NCBI GenBank assembly: GCA_031772625.1
Contig: CM062817.1
Location: forward strand, 892,476,184-892,540,183
DNA: 64,000 nt
Reading direction: 5' to 3'
Source of the DNA: Pinus tabuliformis
Lineage: Eukaryota > Streptophyta > Pinopsida > Pinales > Pinaceae
Part shown: piece after piece, positions 11,801 through 23,500 of the stretch
How positions within the stretch are numbered: the stretch's first letter is position 1
Layout of the letters: each line of letters opens with the position of its first letter
Made by a program: the position numbers and the translations under genes
The notes under the pieces: generated by a model
What the model was told of the DNA's origin: nothing
Databases searched by the model: none
What the model saw: only the letters and a program-made list of their open reading frames with translations

Positions 11801-13399
11801 CATGCCATTAGAGCTGATTATCTTTCCTGGTTTCCCTGCAATACCCCTTAATTCAACTTCCTTTCCTTCTGTAGAAAATTTGATGAAAAGTTCTTGAAAA
11901 TTAAAAGCTATTGTACCCAAGGATTGTAGCCATTGGACTCCTAGTACAACATCGGCACCTCCCATTGGAATGGAAAGCATTGGGCTAGTCAATACATATT
12001 CTCCCATGGATAGCTTGATATTATGGCACTTTACAGAGCAATTTATTGTTCCTCCATTTGCAATCATCACTTGACACTCTGGTGCTGGATATAGGAAGCA
12101 ATTCAATTCTTTTGCTACCCTACAATGAATAAAATTGTGGGTGCTTCCTGAATCAATCAACACTATTACCTTTTTCTTCTTGATTTGTCCTTCTATCTTG
12201 ATGGTTTGAGGAGTGGTAATTCCCGCCAATGCATTACAAGATATGGTTGGATTTATTTGTTCTTCATCTAGGCTTTGTTCCTGGAATATATCCTCTTCTT
12301 TTGACCTTTCTTGCTCCTTTTCTTCTTCCTCTTCACAAACTATGTAGAATAATTTCTTCTCAGCACACTTATGACCTTTTGTGTATTTGCTATCACAATT
12401 GTAACAAAGCCCTTTTGCTCTTTTTTCTTCCAATTGTTGTGGTGTCAACCTTGTAGGTTGTGGAAGACTAGGGGCAACAACACTTCCGTCTTTATAGTTG
12501 TGAGTGGTATGCTTCCTAGTTGCCATAATTTTGCTTTCCATTTTTCTTGCTAACCTGAATGCCTTCTCTAATGAATCAGGTTCCCAAAGGCGAACATCAT
12601 GTTGGATATTATCCTTTAAAGACCCTATGAACACATCAATCCTATGCTCCTCTGGAATATCTTTTACCCTTATGTTCAATTTTTGGAACTCCTCAATGTG
12701 CTCCATTATTGAACCCTTTTGTTTGAGACTTATCAATTGGCTAAAAAAAGTGTTGCTTTTTGTATCCTCATAATGTGCTATCAATTCTTCCGTAAAAATT
12801 GCCCAAGTGATAAATTGTTTACGAGAACAAAGCCATTGATACCATACAAACTGATTTGGTTCCAAATATACAGTTGCCATACGTACCTTTTGTGCGTTTT
12901 GCACATTATTGAGATCGAAGAATTGCTCCATCTGTAATATCCATGTGGCGGGATCCTTGCCATCAAACTTCCTCATATCAATTTTTGGAATATGGTGATT
13001 CTTCGATCCAACATTAGCATCTATGGAATCATGATTAACATTTCTTTTGTTCTCATCATGAGTTTCCTTTACTACCTTTTCACCATTAGTAAGTATTTCT
13101 TGTAGAAAATTTGTCAAATCTGTCTTCAAATCTGCCATGCCTGTCTTCAAATTTGTGTTCAAATCTATCTTCAAATTGTCCATCTTAGCTTCCATGCCAT
13201 TCATCTTAGCTTCCACGCCATTTATCTTAGCTTCCACGCCATTTATCTTAGCATCTGTTAACTTTTGTGAGCGTGACATTTGTTGCACTTGTTCTTGTAA
13301 TTTTGATATATCATGTAGCATTTCTTCCTCTTCTTCATGAGTCATGCTAGAGCTTTCAGGTTCCTTACTAGGTGTTTGCATTTTCTTTCCTCGGAGCAT
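8900..13399 (-). pseudogene. gag-pol: gag-pol polyprotein of element 1, two in-frame stops
   Basis: One frame of 1,499 codons starts at ATG 13,399 and ends TGA 8,900-8,902. It is interrupted by TAG at 9,590-9,592 and TGA at 9,011-9,013. In order: N-terminal coiled coil with repeated AKINGVE units (13,140-13,260); gag core with [18 protein letters not shown]; zinc knuckle [14 protein letters not shown]; protease [11 protein letters not shown] with [11 protein letters not shown]; RNase H starting [13 protein letters not shown] and with [10 protein letters not shown]; integrase HHCC zinc finger, then [15 protein letters not shown] and GQTEIVN as the DDE residues; finally a chromodomain (LIKWKNLSAEDSTWEDEN). 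The stop at 9,590 lies after the integrase Glu. The stop at 9,011 removes the chromodomain; related copies have CGA (Arg) there, so it looks like a C-to-T change. Function in life: copy-and-paste transposition, with the chromodomain guiding integration. Confidence 0.92.
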
Positions 13400-14064
13400 C
13401 AGTTACCGATAATAATGCTCTACTATGCCCTTTGAATTCCTTCAAAATAAATTTTCAAACCAAGCTTATGCAAAAACTTAAAAAAATCTACACACCTTTT
13501 TTCACTTTGTAGGAGCTCGATATTGCCTCTGATGTATCTCTGTACTTTCCAATCATCTAGTTCTAAATTTGTGACCTGTAGTAGCTCTCTGTGTCCTCTT
13601 TCCAATTCCACCAGTCTGATCCAAATTGGATTCTCCAAGAAAGAGTTATGCACAATCTCCCAAGATGACCTGATTATAGACCTTTCCCGAAGAGCGAAGT
13701 TGTATGAAGTGCCACGTATACAATTTTCGATATTTGGTTCTTAAAAAGATATACAAGAAGCTATAGTCCGTCCTTTTTCTGTAGCTTCTTACGAAATTTC
13801 AATCTGATTCCCAGAGACAAAGTTATGACACTTTTCCCCAGGTCACCTGTTTTGAATGTAATTCACGAGTCTGCAAAAAGACCAACTTCCTCAGATCATA
13901 TCTCCAAAAATATCGTGCAAAAAGCTTTGAAATTCGGACCCAAGGTTCAGCGCGATTTCTTCTCAAATGGGTTTTTTTTGTGGCTTCTGAAATGTCGCAG
14001 AAAAAAAGTTATAGCGAAAATGCCACGATGACCTGTTTGGAGCAGCGAAACCCTAGAATCCAAA
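13400..14064 (-). other. 5' leader of element 1
   Basis: About 665 bp between the primer binding site and the gag start. Related leaders lie at 41,078-41,636 and 44,375-45,022 in the other two family members. Short frames here are not conserved enough to call genes. Confidence 0.7.
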
Positions 14065-14076
14065 GCTCTGATACCA
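14065..14076 (-). promoter_or_regulatory. primer binding site, tRNA-iMet type
   Basis: The minus strand reads TGGTATCAGAGC two bases inside the 5' LTR, the classical complement of the 3' end of plant initiator tRNA-Met. It fixes the orientation of the element. Confidence 0.92.
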
Positions 14077-14078
14077 AA

Positions 14079-14411
14079 TGTTATGAAACCAGCTCAAGAA
14101 AAGATAGAAAAGATAGATCAACGCCTTAGAATTCAGCCTCTTCGAGGGGGCAACCTCCTTTACATTACATAAATGAACAATTCTTGGATGATTCAAATGA
14201 AAAAACCTCCTTTCTATATATAGGAGTCTAAGGAGTCACAATATAATCCAGCCGACCTAACAATAATAATATAAAGCCACAAAAATAACAATAGAGGGAT
14301 TCTATGGGGCACATAAATAACAATATGGGGGTAATAGGGGCACAACACTATAAATAAGGGGTATAACTATAATAGTAATGGGGTAATCACTAGTATTATA
14401 GGGACCCAACA
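14079..14411 (-). repeat. 5' LTR of element 1
   Basis: 333 bp, matching 8,538-8,870. On the minus strand it carries a TATA-like CTATATATAG at 14,214-14,223, a plausible promoter. Right flank is the second GTAAC target duplication. Confidence 0.92.
14214..14223 (-). promoter_or_regulatory. TATA box of element 1 5' LTR
   Basis: CTATATATAG lies about 190 bp inside the LTR on the transcribed strand and recurs in the LTRs at 35.1, 36.8, 39.3, 41.8 and 45.2 kb. Its position relative to the PBS suits an LTR promoter. Activity is not shown. Confidence 0.55.
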
Positions 14412-14416
14412 GTAAC

Positions 14417-14800
14417 ACACCCAAATTTCTCCTATTTCATGAGATATGTAACTTGGAACTCTCTATCATAGTTCCCACTTCTTGGTCAAACTTGTCCTTC
14501 AGAAACTTCCGTGATCATAACTTTCCTTTCGCAAGGCTTTTGGCAAATCATTCCTAAAATCTTACAAGTTTGATCATTTGAGATCATTCTAAGGAATTTT
14601 TGACATTCACAAACAAAATGGAGCTCCATGGGAAGGTAATAAAGTTTGCTTCTACCTATTTGTAAACATGGAAAGTTCATATATTCAATATTATGATTAT
14701 ATGCTACATAATTCACAGGAATACCATGGTCGTTCCATGTTTCCTTACCCAAATATTTTGAATATTTATCATAACCTTTCTCTGATAAGCCCCTAACCAC
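14417..14800 (-). pseudogene. ARGONAUTE fragment (PAZ end to linker 2)
   Basis: The minus strand encodes FPCLQIGRSKLYYLPMEL, then CECQKFLRMISNDQTCKILG and CQKPCERK. These match the end of the PAZ domain and start of linker 2 in plant ARGONAUTE proteins, most like the AGO7/AGO2-3 type as I remember the family. After TGA at 14,486 the frame continues with SGNYDREFQV and a second stop, still ARGONAUTE-like, up to the target duplication of element 1. The MID and PIWI parts are not seen beyond the insertion, and upstream the similarity fades by about 14,850. Intact ARGONAUTEs bind small RNAs for silencing; this piece cannot. It is a gene fragment or old pseudogene. Confidence 0.75.
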
Positions 14801-14859
14801 ACAATATTATCTCTAGAATAAGAATAGGACTCTGTCACTAGAAGGAAAACTCCTTTGTA

Positions 14860-15225
14860 TGTGACCATCATAGAAATTCTTAGCTTCTTATTTTACTATA
14901 CCATATGATATAATCATTACTTTTCCTTGCTTAGTAAATGATACTATAGTATATTACTCTTATCTCTCTTTCTCTTAGTAAAACAAAGAAAGTGAACAAG
15001 GATCATGTAATTATTTTCCAGTAAACCTCTATATCTATGCATAAGCGTATTGAACTTATTAGATATATAAGAGAAGTAATAGATGTAAGTAAGCATAACT
15101 TTATCTCTTATATAATTTTCCTCTTGTATATTTACTCTAGCTCATCACTATAATGAAATATAATTCATTTTGAGATAGAACATAAAATAAACAAAGTAAA
15201 GCATATATATATATATATATATATA

Positions 15226-15312
<87 letters not shown>

Positions 15313-16080
15313 CTAACATAATTTATTTACTTGAAAAATACTTAATCCATGCATAAAAACTTATCTCATATACAACTGACTCTAAAATTTAACATTCAAT
15401 TTAACGTTCTCACTATAAAAACACTAATTATCACATAATTAACATGTATAGTATAAACAAAATTATGTTTGACCGTAATTAGTTGCTTGGGGAATATTCA
15501 AGAATGGAGCACATTCCGCTCAACCATGAACTGTCTCCAACAATCCCCCTCGAGCTCAGACCTTCTTGCTTTCAAGAATCAACAACCTTATTGGGTTCTA
15601 GAGTGGGTTTCTTTTAGATTATTCCCAACATATTTTTCCTTCACAATGTCATGCTTTATGGGTCTGCATCCCTTAGTTACCTATGATTTTCTTTTTATTT
15701 AAAGCAAGTATTTCTCTCTCGTTATGATTTATTCTATTTTTCACCCAACTTAGAATTTCTCTCTAGCTAAGTAATTAACATAATATTTCTCTCCCATTAT
15801 GTTAACATATTTAACAACTTTCTCCTAGGGATTTTTAGGAGACTTTGGGAAGGTCCACCATGTGGACTTTAACCACTAACAACTTTTTATAAATTGGAAA
15901 GAAGTCTCTAATACTCAAGTGATCTTTCCTGAATATTTTCAAACAACTCATTTATTAATTTAATAAAACATAATTACATCATCACATAGTTTCAATCTTG
16001 GCTTCCATAGCCATTAAGTCCAACAATAATTTAAAAGTCTAAAAATAGCCATGTTTGAAAAAGAAAAACATAGGGGTGTT
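14860..16080. other. AT-rich intergenic DNA with (AT)n microsatellite
   Basis: No gene is recognised. The dominant feature is the dinucleotide array at 15,203-15,310. The rest is AT-rich with short unconvincing frames. Confidence 0.45.
15203..15310. repeat. (AT)n microsatellite
   Basis: About 108 bp of alternating A and T, interrupted once by TCT near 15,227. It can form a cruciform and is expected to be length-variable. Confidence 0.95.
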
Positions 16081-16082
16081 AC

Positions 16083-16452
16083 ACCTCATAGCCCAATACT
16101 AAAGTTGCCCCTAATCTCACATCGACTTGCATCTTCTCTTGGATAATGACCACTTGGAAGGAATCGATCAATATTGGTACCAATCTCAACACACATAATC
16201 AATGGTGTGAATTGAGCTTAATGATGAGGCCACCTCCAAATCTTCTTAAAAAGAGTACTAACATTGGGGAAGCATTATGTGATGCCCTCCATCAATATTT
16301 TGACCATCTAGGATAGCTCACTAGTTAGTCGTCCAGAGAGTATCAACACCATCAACACTATCAAGCCTCTATGCAAACAATGCAACCATATCTCAAGGTG
16401 TTCACTTGAACTTCACATTTAGCTCTAGGTTCTAGATCAAAATAAGGCATTT
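16083..16452. repeat. direct repeat X, left copy
   Basis: About 370 bp matching 19,861-20,212 in the same orientation. Shared blocks include TGACCACTTGGAAGGAATC, GGGGAAGCATTATGTGATG and CACATTTAGCTCTAG. The pair brackets a copy of the dispersed family described at 2,362. It could be a worn LTR pair, but clear TG/CA ends and a primer site are not visible. Confidence 0.6.
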
Positions 16453-16455
16453 TTA

Positions 16456-16760
16456 GTTATAGTGTCTAAGGTTGGTAGTTTTGATGACCTCCCCGGGTTG
16501 CATATGCCATTCAAATTATCTCCAACACATTCTAAGAGGTGGGTAGTCACCCATTATATGCACCCATCACCCATCATCCCAGGTACATCCAACATAGCAT
16601 CCAATAGTTAAGGGGATTTTCATTGTTTCCCAGTGCATTGTTATTGTGTGCCTTGTTTGTAAAGAATGTTTCACCCATCACCCATCATGCAAAGTACATC
16701 CAACTTAACATCCAATATTAGTGAAGGGGATTTTCATTGTTTCCCAGCTCATTATATTTG
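16456..16760. repeat. dispersed repeat family, copy 2, left part
   Basis: Matches 2,368-2,700, including the CACCCATCA and GGTACATCCAAC blocks in tandem. It continues at 18,900 after about 2 kb of other DNA. Confidence 0.6.
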
Positions 16761-16898
16761 TGTACCTTGTTTGTTGTGGCTTTTTTCTAAAGCATGTTGT
16801 TAGAAATTCTGAAAATTTAATTACTGTTTGTGTACCTTGTTTGTTGTGGCTTTTTTCTAAAGCATGTTGTTAGAAATTCTGAAAATTTAATTACTGTT
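16761..16898. repeat. perfect 70-bp tandem duplication
   Basis: The unit beginning TGTACCTTGTTTGTTGTGGC runs 16,761-16,830 and is repeated without visible change at 16,831-16,898. Identity this high implies a recent duplication. Confidence 0.92.
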
Positions 16899-16899
16899 G

Positions 16900-18899
16900 C
16901 AATTAACTGGTTATTATTCACCTATCAATTTAGATGATTTTTCTTATACAATTAATTGTGGAAAATACTGAATAAAACACTACTTCAACTTCACAAGAAT
17001 AAATGAATCACAGGAATTGAGAAAATTATTGCACACACACAAATAATGAACACCAATATTTTTGGATAAATGTCCCTGGAAAAACCCCAATGTGGGGAAA
17101 ACCAATTCTATAAATGAGTAATTTTATTAATTCTTCAGCAAAATTTGTGATGGAGAAATTACAATCATTTGTCGTAAATTAGCAAACCTCCAAAAAATTA
17201 ATCTTGTCACTTATGCAAGTCGATCTACCCTCCTGGAAGCAATTAAACCTCCTCTGATCAATTCAACCTCCCTTTGGCTCATAAACTGGTCACTCACGCG
17301 GCCTTGGTTCATGCCTTACTATGGAAAACTCACACTTCTATGTAATATCATCTTGACTTCCGGCTACCCGACTTTCTTCAACTCCAACTACGAATAAATT
17401 ATTACTTCTATGTATTTTCATGCCAAACATCATTTTATTTTACTCTTTTTCTTTTTCTTTTTTAAATAAGTCGCAAATTGCAATGGCTTATATTTCAATT
17501 AAATGTACCTCGACCTCCGATCATCTGACCTCGCCTCCATTTTCAAACAAAATTAGTTCAAACGTCTGCTCACTTTTATGAAAAATTAATACATATCATG
17601 CAAATACATTTTTTCCGGTCTCAGGGGTCTTCTTCACGCCCTTTTTACACTTCTTCTCTGAAACTTCTTTCTTTTTACAAAGAAATAACTTCAATTTCAT
17701 TTTGGTGCTCATAATACGAGTAAACATGCAATCTACTAATGAATTCAGTCACTGAATTCCTTTCTCGTTTAACAAATATTTTTTGTTTTTAATTGTTTTT
17801 TCAGGACATAAGATTGGAAACAAAGTTAAATCTACCACATGAAAGCAACCTATTCGACATATTAAGGAACGCCTAAAGCGATTACAAAATTTGCAATCAG
17901 AATATTTTTTCGATTCAGAAGAAAATGAAGAATCTATTGTTCAATGTTTATTGTTATAAAAAATTCACAATAAATTAAATACCAAAACATACAGGTCCGC
18001 GTTCTCTTACTCAGTACGACACTGACCACCCCAATCCAACGTGATGAAATGAAAACAAGAGCAACAGACACCGCCCTAAGCCGATGCGACCTACAGACCC
18101 CAAAATTGAGAAAAATTGTAGCAAAACATACCTGGAACGAGGCCAAAAAAACCATAGACATCCCATTTTCAATACCATCATGCTCAAATCAATTCAATAC
18201 CCTACTACAACCATGTTTCAGGCAACAAGAATCACCGCACACCCTTAATATTTTACATTGCATTTTCCATTATCTCAATTGCCACGTTACGATTTTCGAG
18301 ACACATTGACCAACCTCCACTACCACGTTGCCACACCTCTTTACACTTCCTCTCATCGCAACCATTGATTAAGTTATTAGACCAAGAATATTCAGAGAAC
18401 AATCAATCATGGCCCTTGATAAAAAAAAATGAAATTCTGCAAGTCCCCATGCACCCAAAGTTGAAATACATACGCTTATCGACGAATTAATTTATTGAAT
18501 TCATGGATTGTGTAGGAGATGTTTATTTATCTTGTATTTTATATTATAATATGTATTTATATTTTATACAGTGGACAAATTTATCATAATTTAGCTGTTA
18601 AATCAATGGTGGAGACAACGTTCACTGGTTACTATCTGTTTATGTAGTCAATAATGGGCACACTTCCACTCATGTAATATGCATCTGGGTCTTGGGTTGT
18701 TAACCTATTTCCTTAAGTCCTAGAAATCCAAACTCTTAGCCAAATAGAAATAATTTTAGAACATACTCCAGAAAACAAAATTAATAATAATAATTATTTA
18801 TTTTTATCTTAAATATATGTAATAATTGATTATATATATATATATATATAATAATTTTATTATATATTAGTATTATAATTTATTAATTGGAATTATCCT
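16900..18899. other. insertion-like AT-rich DNA, no supported gene
   Basis: Separates the two parts of dispersed repeat copy 2, so it is probably an inserted sequence. The phrase TGGAAAAACCCCAATGTGGG near 17,078 resembles a motif common in Copia-type LTRs. Other features are T-rich runs near 17,450 and a TA run at 18,832-18,850. No protein motif or clear termini were seen. Confidence 0.35.
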
Positions 18900-19862
18900 A
18901 TATCATTGTGTGCATGTTGTTACCAATTAATTGCATCTTTCTAGTGTTTTGAGTTATGTTCAATAGTTTTTTAAATGTTTATTTATTTTGAATGGTTTTG
19001 TTGTAGTGTTATATAAATGCTAGTTGATTAAAGTAAGTCAACTTTTTTTAGGCTTTTATCTTATTTTTTATAATTATTATTATTAGTGTTTTGGGGTAAA
19101 TTTCTCTTTACGCTGGTGTGCTTCACTTGTTTGTTAGTGTTTGTTGGTGGAAAGTTAAAAAAATACATCATTTGGTATCATAGTATCAATTTAAAGTTTC
19201 TCTTTCATTATTCCATGCCTCATTTAACAATAGTATCCTATAGTGGCAAAAAACTAGATCTAGTTCTTTAGAGTGTGCCTTTAGACCTAAATCTACATTA
19301 GCACTTTCCCTCAACGTTCACCTTGCTTCAAATTTGAAATAAAGTGGGAGGCTCATATTTTATAGATGCTTTATCAGATTTGGTTAGTAGCCCAAACTGC
19401 CATCTAAATCTCATTAGACATTGTTTTAGGTCAATTCATATTTTTTTGGTTCCATTTCTAAGTATTTAGTAATAAATTTATCCTTCACGTTTTGATTAGA
19501 CTATTCTCTTCCATTATTATGATTCATCGACATAGCAATCACATACCTATAACATGCTAAGGTTTGTAGGAACACTTTAATAACCCTTACCATCTTGCTA
19601 GCTAGGGCATTAGGTCTCCTCAACATCTAATGATTTGCAGTCTTAGCCTTTCAAGCTTCACTTATAACCACTCATTAAGAACCATTAGTTGATGAGACAA
19701 ACTAATAACAAGTACCCTTGTATCTAGAAATCATGTTGTTATGATAGGAGGTCCTCCCTAACATAACTCAACCCTCCATCTTCAATCTAGATACTTTATT
19801 ATTCTATCCAAATATGGAGGTTATATGAACATATAGGCCTTGTATCCTTTGATCCATAGCCT
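18900..19862. repeat. dispersed repeat family, copy 2, right part
   Basis: Matches about 2,800-3,730, including AGTGTGCC and TTAGGTC blocks and the ATATGGAGGTTATATGAA block, with more divergence and small indels. Confidence 0.6.
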
Positions 19863-20212
19863 CATAGCTGAGTATTAGAGTTTCCCCTAATCCCAAATTG
19901 GCTTGACATTTTCTCTTGGACAATGACCACTTGGAAGGAATCACTCAAGATTGGTGGTAATCTCAACACACATAAGCAATGATTTTTATTAAGCTTAATG
20001 ATGTGGCCACCTCGAAATCTGCTTAAAAGAGTATTAACAATGGGGAAGCATTATGTGATGCCCTCCATCAATATTCTTACCCATTAGGTTTTTTCAATAT
20101 TTTGTGGTCTAGATTATACCAACACCATCAAGCCCGTGGGAAAACAATGCACAAATATATTGAGGTGTTCACTTGATTTCACATTTAGCTCTAGATTCTA
20201 GATCTAGAAGAG
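19861..20212. repeat. direct repeat X, right copy
   Basis: Matches 16,083-16,452. Immediately after it, the sequence passes into an unrelated open frame. Divergence from the left copy is substantial. Confidence 0.6.
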
Positions 20213-20592
20213 GCATTGCCAATAAATTTAATTCCAGTTTATTAGTTGTTAAGTTTGATGTTGTCTTGTTTGAATGTAGTTCAATTGCTATATTGTTTGA
20301 GGTTTCTTTGTTTGAATGCAATTCCATTTTAAATTTTGAGGTAGGCTTGTTTGAACATAGTTCTCTTAACCAAGCCTTCCAACATGCTCATATTTTTAAT
20401 GAAAACTTCAATGACACCCTAATTTCCATCCCTCTCGAAATTCCAACTCTCCTATTAGAACACACCCTTGCATCACTCTCAATAGTTCTAGAAATTATAC
20501 TCATCCCATGTGAAATCTTTAATTTTCTAGCACCTCTACTCCTAGTTTCAACCAGTGGTGTTAGTGCCATTAAACACACTCCCACTATATAA
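20173..20592 (+). other. 139-codon ORF with LFE repeats, unknown
   Basis: The frame encodes three imperfect repeats of VxLFExSS/NS near residues 30-65, then a hydrophobic Leu/Ile/Pro-rich segment. It begins inside direct repeat X, which makes a genuine gene unlikely. Short frames continue on the same strand to about 21,850 without a recognisable domain; a very old retroelement coding region is one reading. Confidence 0.2.
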
Positions 20593-20599
20593 TGTATTA

Positions 20600-23500
20600 T
20601 TATGATCTCAAACATCAATCAACATCTTGCACACTATTTATCAACCAATTGTACTCTATATTTGAAAACCCAACCACAGACCCATCTCCTCTAGTGGCCC
20701 TTGAAATCACCACTTTACCTAAACCTAACACTGTTGACCCCTTTTTCCCTTGCTAATCCATGAAAACACCATTCACTCTCATAACTTCCACTTTGTTCAT
20801 ATTTTATAGGTTAAAGATCATATGGCCACTATGATACTTGAAAATGCCAACCAAAATAACTTCATCTCCTATGAATTTTTACAATGGAATTAATGTCCCA
20901 CAAACCCTCTTCCCTCCTTATATCACCTTAGGTGGGTACAACAACATGGACCTTGTTTTCACATTAGCCAACATTATGCAATGGATTTTTATTTCCCCTT
21001 TCAAAGAGATCATTAATTATGACGTCACCCCTTTAGATTTCTCTAACCTCATCTTCAAACATCTCCACTAAAAACAACACAAGGTTCTCTAAGATACTCA
21101 TTGAAATACCTACACTATTTTTAAAGACACTTGTGTATATGAACTCAATGTAGTCCTCCTCATCTTGGTGTATTTCAACAACTCATCCTTCCTAAATGTA
21201 TTTCTACATTTTTGTCCTAACTGGACCCCCACACCTCCAGGTTCACTATAGCATATTTCTCTTCATCCTCATCACACATTTTCCTCCAAACCCCTCACTA
21301 TTATCCCCTAGTGCCTCTCCATATGCTTTAAACCCCTACATCTTGTTTCCACCTTATATACTATATAATACCACTCTAAATCACTACCATATTCACAAGC
21401 CCTTATTTACAATTTCCTGTAACACGTTCACTCCCTTACCCCACTAATCTCACCTAGAATCAAACAAATCAATACAACACCTCTATAGCATGATCAAACA
21501 ACACATATGAATTCTCAAAATTCACACTCACTTTAGGTAGAAAATTCATTTTCTCGCAGTGATTGATCTCATTATCTCCCTATCTTTGGATGGGACAATC
21601 AACATAGAGCTTCTACGATGAATGCTTTGCGGCGCAAGCAATTTTTTTTGTTTAAGGAAAAAAAAAAAAGTTCCATGTCTAGTAACAACTTCATATTCTC
21701 TCTACCATGTATTCCCTCTCTAATAGGAAAAAATTATAGGGACACTTCTAGGAGGGTAACTCAATCCCTTATTCTCCACTTGGTTCACTCTTTAGCTACT
21801 TGTTTTGAAGCTCAATTATTTTGTCACAGACTCATCCAACCACATGAATAAATTAGGGTGACCATCTCCACCTCAACACTCTTCTTGCCACTGCACGGTC
21901 TAAAGCAATAACATTCTATGCAAGTAGAGAAAACTTGTTACAGATCACTCATGCTTATAACATGTATCTCTTAAATTGTATATGAAATTTTGCACATGTA
22001 TTTAATTTACACTAGAACATTAAGAGCCTTTTCATTCAAAGAAAATTTTAGGGACTAAATTTCATTGGTTAAATGTTTAACCCTTCCTACTCTTAGTAAT
22101 ACTACCTTATGAAATTTTCTTTTAAAAAATGGGCCAAAGTTGGGAATTTCTCAAGGATGTTAGCTAAAGTCCCGATACTACCACTTGGACTTAGAACTTA
22201 CATGTTGATACTTCACCTTTTGTGTAGGGAAAAACACACTGAACAAGAAAATGTCACTACATCAGGAAAATTATAGTTATGGTCATCATGTTGATTACTC
22301 AACACACCCTTTAGTTTTTTTTTTAAATTGTGGGGTACCATTATCTTCTATCACATTTTTAACGCTTGATTTCTCCAACAAGCACATTCTTTTCTTTTAG
22401 TAATTTGTTTGGATTAACTTATGCTTTCTTCTCTTTTGAACATTAAAATATTAGAAAACCCATAAAATTTCATTCCTCACTTTAGCAAAAATAAAAACCC
22501 TAAAAATTGAATAAAGCAACAAAAGCCCAATATTTTTTTCAAAGTGTTGATGAAAGCATGAATGTTTACAAAGTCATTTGGGTATTGAACAAAAAAACCA
22601 AACATTTTAACCATCACCAATGAAGCAATCAATGTTGGAGAAAATTTAAATTAGTATAAATATTGAAAGCCTAATAAATTCCATTGGTTGCCAATGAAAT
22701 CATAGATGTCTAGGAAATCAATTTAGTGTTAAGAGATAAACTTAAAGCACTCGCATAGTTTCCGTTGGAACTGTCTACACTGACAAAATAAATTTGATGT
22801 AAAATCAATAAATCTCAAGAATTTCGTTGATTGACGATGAAGCCATCAATGTTTAGAAACATGTTTTGGATGTTGTAGCAATGAACCAAAACATATTTCA
22901 TCGATTGACGATGATGCCATTGGGATCAATGAAATCCTTTGAGTATCAAAATTACAATGCAACCCTTTTGTTGACACCGATGGAACTTGTACCAAAGTAC
23001 TGATAGGACATCCTAGTTGTCCATTTCATCAAACAATATTCAATATAGCCCATTGATCCTACCACATGGATCTTGCCTATTTCATATCCATATATAACCC
23101 ATTGATCCTACCACATGGATATTGCCTATGTAACTAATAAAATAAAACATTTTTTTTGTGGATTTTTGACACATCATCATCCACACCACCACATAACATT
23201 ATCATTTGTATGGCCAAGGTTTTTAACTTGAAGCATTCTTTTGAACACCTATGATAAAAAATCGGTAAAATGTTCAAAGTTTTCATACTCAAACCTCACA
23301 AAATCTACCGAACCCCAATTAACTAGGTAAATTGTGTTAATCCTTTCATAGGAAGATTCCTTAAAGTGTGCTTGCATGCATACATGAAAACAACTATATC
23401 TCTCCCAAACGTCAGTTGACATACTAAAGTTTTCCAAAGCAATATTTTCAAAAGCGTCAAAGGAAGGACTTTATTTACCTCGTGTTACATTAAATTAACC

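Larger units (their letters stand above)
8538..14411 (-). mobile_element. complete Ty3/gypsy chromovirus (Reina-like), element 1
   Basis: A 5,874-bp LTR retrotransposon reads on the minus strand. It has two 333-bp LTRs starting TGTTATG and ending ACCCAACA (plus-strand view), an initiator-Met primer site, a purine-rich tract, and one gag-pol frame ending in a chromodomain. The 5 bp GTAAC at 8,533-8,537 is repeated at 14,412-14,416 as a perfect target-site duplication. By eye the LTRs differ at roughly ten positions (about 3%), so insertion is moderately old. Small size, short LTRs and a C-terminal chromodomain fit the Reina lineage; the lineage call is inference. Confidence 0.9.

Noticed and set aside
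9822..12937. Plus-strand open frames across the chromovirus pol region
   Set aside because: They are antisense shadows of the long minus-strand gag-pol frame.
17934..18309. Overlapping frames on both strands in a slightly GC-richer patch
   Set aside because: Neither has a motif, and they mirror each other. It may be an old coding relic, but nothing supports a product.
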